DNA of 36,656 nucleotides, taken from assembly GCA_945883395.1 (NCBI GenBank), contig CAMCXP010000005.1, positions 1 through 36,656 of the forward strand, read 5' to 3'. The notes beneath the pieces were generated by a model. It saw only the letters and a list, made by a program, of their open reading frames with translations, ran no database searches and was not told the DNA's origin. Positions within the stretch are counted from its first letter, which is position 1. The number at the start of each line of letters is the position of its first letter. Positions 33,577 to 36,656 of the stretch are shown here, piece by piece. Origin of the DNA: Melioribacter roseus P3M-2. GTDB lineage: Bacteria > Bacteroidota > Ignavibacteria > Kapaibacteriales > Kapaibacteriaceae. Both the position numbers and the translations under genes were made by a program.

Positions 33577-34629
33577 TCACGCCCCCTGAGCGTAACGCGC
33601 AATTCGAGCGTCGCGTCGTTGTTTAGCAAGCGCACGTAAGTCGACCACATGATCGGCTTCGTCGATGATCTCAGCGCCGAGCATTGTCTCGAGCACATCC
33701 TCCATTGTGATGAGTCCTTCGACGCCACCATATTCGTCCACGACCATGAACAGATGCTGACGCTTTTGCAGGAACTGCTCGAGGGCTTGATCCAGAGCGA
33801 TGTTCTCCGGAATAAATGCCACATCGCGTTTGAGCTTCGCAAGCTGGACGGAGTTACGTCCAGCAAGCGCGGCACGTAGGATGTCCTTTGTCATTACGTA
33901 GCCGACGACGTCATCAAGATCATCTCCGTCGTACACGGGCATGCGCGAGAACATCTGCAGCTCAGGAAGCTTGATGACATCCCCAACTGTGTGTTTGGCG
34001 TTCAGCGACGACACTACGGTGCGTGGAGTCATGACGTCGGATACTTCGATGCTACTAAGGCGCATAATGTTGGTCATGATGCGATACTCGCCTGCATCGA
34101 GCGCTCCTTCCTCCCGCGCAGTTTCCACGAGTGCTTCGAGTTCTTCCCGCGCTTCTTCTTCCTCTTCTTCGCGTGTGCGTGGTTTGGTGAGTGCAATCAG
34201 TGCGCGATGTGCCCAGATGAATGGTGTCGCCAGCAGGCTTGTGGTGAGGATGCCAACGCTAACGAACCGCAGCGCATGGTCGGCAGTGCGTTCTCCGAGA
34301 GCGCTTGCGCCCACCTTGATGATGACAAGTCCGATAGAAAGAGAGCTGATCTCCCATGCGAACTGTTCAACGACAAACACATTATTATCAAGGAGCAGTT
34401 TCAGCACAAGGATTGTACCAGCGAGGATGAGCACGAGTCCATCGATAATGGACAGGGCGAGGCGCGTCTCGTTTGGTTCGTCGAGTGCGCGTTTGAGGTT
34501 GACACCAGAAGAAGACCCCTCATCGGCAAGAGCAGACACCACCGAAAGAGGCATGTATGCGAGCGCTGCAGCGAGGTAGTCAAGGGTTCCGCTCAGGAGA
34601 ACGGCGAGGATGATAATGAGAGCTTCCAT
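33577..34629 (-). CDS. CNNM/CorC-like (DUF21 + CBS pair) membrane protein
   Basis: N-terminal transmembrane segments; 'VSDVMTPRTVVSSL', 'SRMPVYDGDDLDDVVGYVMTKDIL', 'LFMVVDEYGGVEGLITMEDVLETMLGAEIIDEAD'. Confidence 0.92.
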   Translation of the reverse strand: MEALIIILAVLLSGTLDYLAAALAYMPLSVVSALADEGSSSGVNLKRALDEPNETRLALSIIDGLVLILAGTILVLKLLLDNNVFVVEQFAWEISSLSIGLVIIKVGASALGERTADHALRFVSVGILTTSLLATPFIWAHRALIALTKPRTREEEEEEAREELEALVETAREEGALDAGEYRIMTNIMRLSSIEVSDVMTPRTVVSSLNAKHTVGDVIKLPELQMFSRMPVYDGDDLDDVVGYVMTKDILRAALAGRNSVQLAKLKRDVAFIPENIALDQALEQFLQKRQHLFMVVDEYGGVEGLITMEDVLETMLGAEIIDEADHVVDLRALAKQRRDARIARYAQGA

Positions 34630-35303
34630 TACTTACCGCGGAACTCCGCATCTACAATCATAATGCGCTTGTCAGAGGAGAGTTTGCCAAGTGGTGAACG
34701 TACAGTTGGAAGTGCGTCGACGGCGACTGATGCCGTGCTTCCCTTTGCGCCGCCAAGTGCACATGCGAGGTTGACAAGGCTCTGGAGATCACGGTCACCG
34801 AAGGTCTTCATCAGATCCATCGACACGGTCAACGGAATCGATGTGGTGCCGTTGTTGCCTGCAATCTCGAGCGGACGGTCCAAGCCGCCGGTAATCGTCG
34901 GACGACTGTCGATCAGGAGGCGCCACTGGAGATCCTCAAGCGTCAGGGGTACGCTTTTGAGTCCGTTCGTGCCTGCGTTTGGATTCATGGCATCCACGGT
35001 AAGAACAAACGTGACGGGGAATGATTTCGCAGCGATCAGATCCTTGAGCGCTAATGCTTCGGGGATAGAGAAGCTGGTGATTGATGTCTTAGACGAGATG
35101 TCGATGCTGCCGACGCGCATGGCTGTGATGCTGCGAATCTTGAATTGGAGGGGCTTGACGTTCATCAGCGAGCTGCTGATGTTGGTCAACGAAGAACAAG
35201 AACCAAGAAACGTCGCACAAACGAGTGCGAGAGCGATGAGGATGCGTGGCAAGGTATGTCCGTGTGATGAGTGCAACATGGTACGAGAGACGTGGTGAAT
35301 CAT
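34629..35303 (-). CDS. LEA14-like lipoprotein
   Basis: Lipobox 'TFLGSC'; 'ITSFSIPEALALKDLIAAKSFPVTFVLTVDAMNPNAG'. ATGA overlap with upstream CDS, TAATG with downstream CDS. Confidence 0.65.
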   Translation of the reverse strand: MIHHVSRTMLHSSHGHTLPRILIALALVCATFLGSCSSLTNISSSLMNVKPLQFKIRSITAMRVGSIDISSKTSITSFSIPEALALKDLIAAKSFPVTFVLTVDAMNPNAGTNGLKSVPLTLEDLQWRLLIDSRPTITGGLDRPLEIAGNNGTTSIPLTVSMDLMKTFGDRDLQSLVNLACALGGAKGSTASVAVDALPTVRSPLGKLSSDKRIMIVDAEFRGK

Positions 35304-36656
35304 GATTGTCGAAGAATACAGTCAGCAGCAATCATTCCGCTTGTAGCGACAAGGGGAATGCCGCCGCCTGGATGTGCACTCCCTCCAACATACCAAAGAT
35401 TCTGGAGGTCGGTGGAGCGTTGGCGCGGACGCAAGAATGCGCTAAGCATGGAGTTTGACGACGCACCATAGAGTGCGCCTCGATATGACGACCATTCGCG
35501 CGCCATCGTGTCTGGCGTGCGCACAACCATCGATCGCACGACGGGGGCTTCCGTAAATACACCGATGCGATCAAGAACTTGCTGCGCACGATCCTGCTCG
35601 ATGCCGTGCCAAACAGACTGTTCATTGCCGTTGAGATCGGGTGCGACACCACGAGGTGGTGCGTTGACAAGCACAAACCAATTCTCATATCCATCAGGTG
35701 CACGTGTCGCGTCGGCATGGACAGATCGTGAGACGTACACGGTTGCGTGCTGATCGGGGAGTTTGCCGTGCTGCAGAGCGTTGAACTCCGCGCGATAGTT
35801 ATCGGCGAAGAGGACGTTGTGGTGTGCGAGCCCTCGGTCCCGACGCTCAACAGATGCAAGCAGGACGAGTCCGCTGGTTGACAGGTTACTCGGTTCGGAT
35901 TGCTTCATGCCAAGCAAGTGGTGGCGTGTTACGTGAACGTCGACATTCGATACCACGTGATCTGCGTCAACAACAGTTCCGTCGCGCAGCTCGACGCCTG
36001 TGACCTTGCCACGGCTGTGGTGGATGCGACGCACCGACGTTGACGTGTGAAGGTGTGCGCCGCACGCACGTGCGGCACCGCCGATGGCCTCAGCGATTGC
36101 ATACATGCCGCCGCGCGGATACCAGGACCCAAGCCCCATCTCCACCCATGGGATCACCATCAACGTGGCAGGCGCTCGATACGGCGACGAGCCGTTATAG
36201 GTTGCGAAGCGGTCGAAGAGTTGAATAACGCGAGGATCGCGAAAACGCTTGCGATGAACTTCGTGCAACGTGGATCCGAGCTGCAACTTGGGAAGGTGTC
36301 GCAGTAGCGATGCGTTGCGTGGTTTGATGAATTCGAGGAATCCATCAAACTGGGAAAAGATAAAGACGTCCTTGGTGAGGTCGTACAGCTCGCGTGCATC
36401 GTCGAGATACTTCCGCACAGCGGAGCCTTCGCCCGGCGCGAACTGATCGATTGCAGAAGGGATCGCGTCGAGATCGAATGGGAGGTCGAGCCGCGAACCA
36501 TCGCTCCAGCGATAGTGGCACGCTGGATCAACACGATCAAGCGTAAGAGTGTCGGACATCGACATGCCGATACAGGAGAAGAAGTTCTCGAGCACAACGG
36601 GCATGGTTACGAGGGTCGGACCTGTTTCGAAGGAACAGCCGTCGTGTTCAATGTGG
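35300..36656 (-). CDS. CrtI-family phytoene desaturase-like FAD oxidoreductase, 5' partial
   Basis: 'HIEHDGCSFETGPTLVTMPVVLENFF' reads in frame to the window end; 'ATYNGSSPYRAPATLMVIPWVEMGLGSWYPRGGMYAIAEAI', 'WYVGGSAHPGGGIPLVATSGMIAADCI'. Confidence 0.92.
   Translation of the reverse strand, partial: HIEHDGCSFETGPTLVTMPVVLENFFSCIGMSMSDTLTLDRVDPACHYRWSDGSRLDLPFDLDAIPSAIDQFAPGEGSAVRKYLDDARELYDLTKDVFIFSQFDGFLEFIKPRNASLLRHLPKLQLGSTLHEVHRKRFRDPRVIQLFDRFATYNGSSPYRAPATLMVIPWVEMGLGSWYPRGGMYAIAEAIGGAARACGAHLHTSTSVRRIHHSRGKVTGVELRDGTVVDADHVVSNVDVHVTRHHLLGMKQSEPSNLSTSGLVLLASVERRDRGLAHHNVLFADNYRAEFNALQHGKLPDQHATVYVSRSVHADATRAPDGYENWFVLVNAPPRGVAPDLNGNEQSVWHGIEQDRAQQVLDRIGVFTEAPVVRSMVVRTPDTMAREWSSYRGALYGASSNSMLSAFLRPRQRSTDLQNLWYVGGSAHPGGGIPLVATSGMIAADCILRQS

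Noticed and set aside
33991-35298. 435-aa plus-strand ORF
   Set aside because: Antisense to the CNNM-like and LEA-like genes, which have clear motifs; low-complexity shadow translation.
1-36656. CRISPR arrays, rRNA, tRNA, phage or toxin-antitoxin/defence modules
   Set aside because: By eye, no regularly spaced direct repeats, no tRNA cloverleaf with a convincing T-arm, and no recognisable phage or defence genes. A tRNAscan/Infernal run would be decisive and was not possible here.

Overview
The window reads as a gene-dense stretch of a Bacteroidetes/Chlorobi-group-like (FCB) chromosome. Support comes from two proteins with C-terminal tails resembling type IX secretion sorting domains, TAnnTTTG-type -7 boxes, a FISUMP lipoprotein, a DUF4296-like lipoprotein and a short-form AMP nucleosidase. 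About 28 coding regions are supportable, mostly housekeeping: RsmB-like methyltransferase, quinone-oxidoreductase-like ADH, Exo-GIY-YIG/UvrC-like protein, MnmH, SelD, malic enzyme, PhoD-like phosphatase, DHOD-like protein, NUDIX, MurE, S21, SIS-type sugar-phosphate isomerase, TerC, aldehyde dehydrogenase, CNNM/CorC-like protein and a CrtI-like desaturase cut by the window end. The less ordinary observations are: (1) a decayed IS3-family remnant at 6.7-7.36 kb joining two truncated host genes, including an in-frame transposase/BBE-oxidase chimera; (2) -7-like boxes 3-6 nt upstream of the start codons of about ten divergently transcribed genes, which predicts leaderless mRNAs; the terC/ALDH pair shares one TA step between both boxes; (3) a His/Cys-rich secreted protein, TonB receptor and His-rich lipoprotein cluster at 13.3-16.6 kb that looks like a metal-uptake locus; (4) a 12-bp perfect hairpin covering the start codon of the Exo-UvrC gene; (5) a lysine-tailed small protein upstream of rpsU. 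I saw no CRISPR array, rRNA or convincing tRNA.
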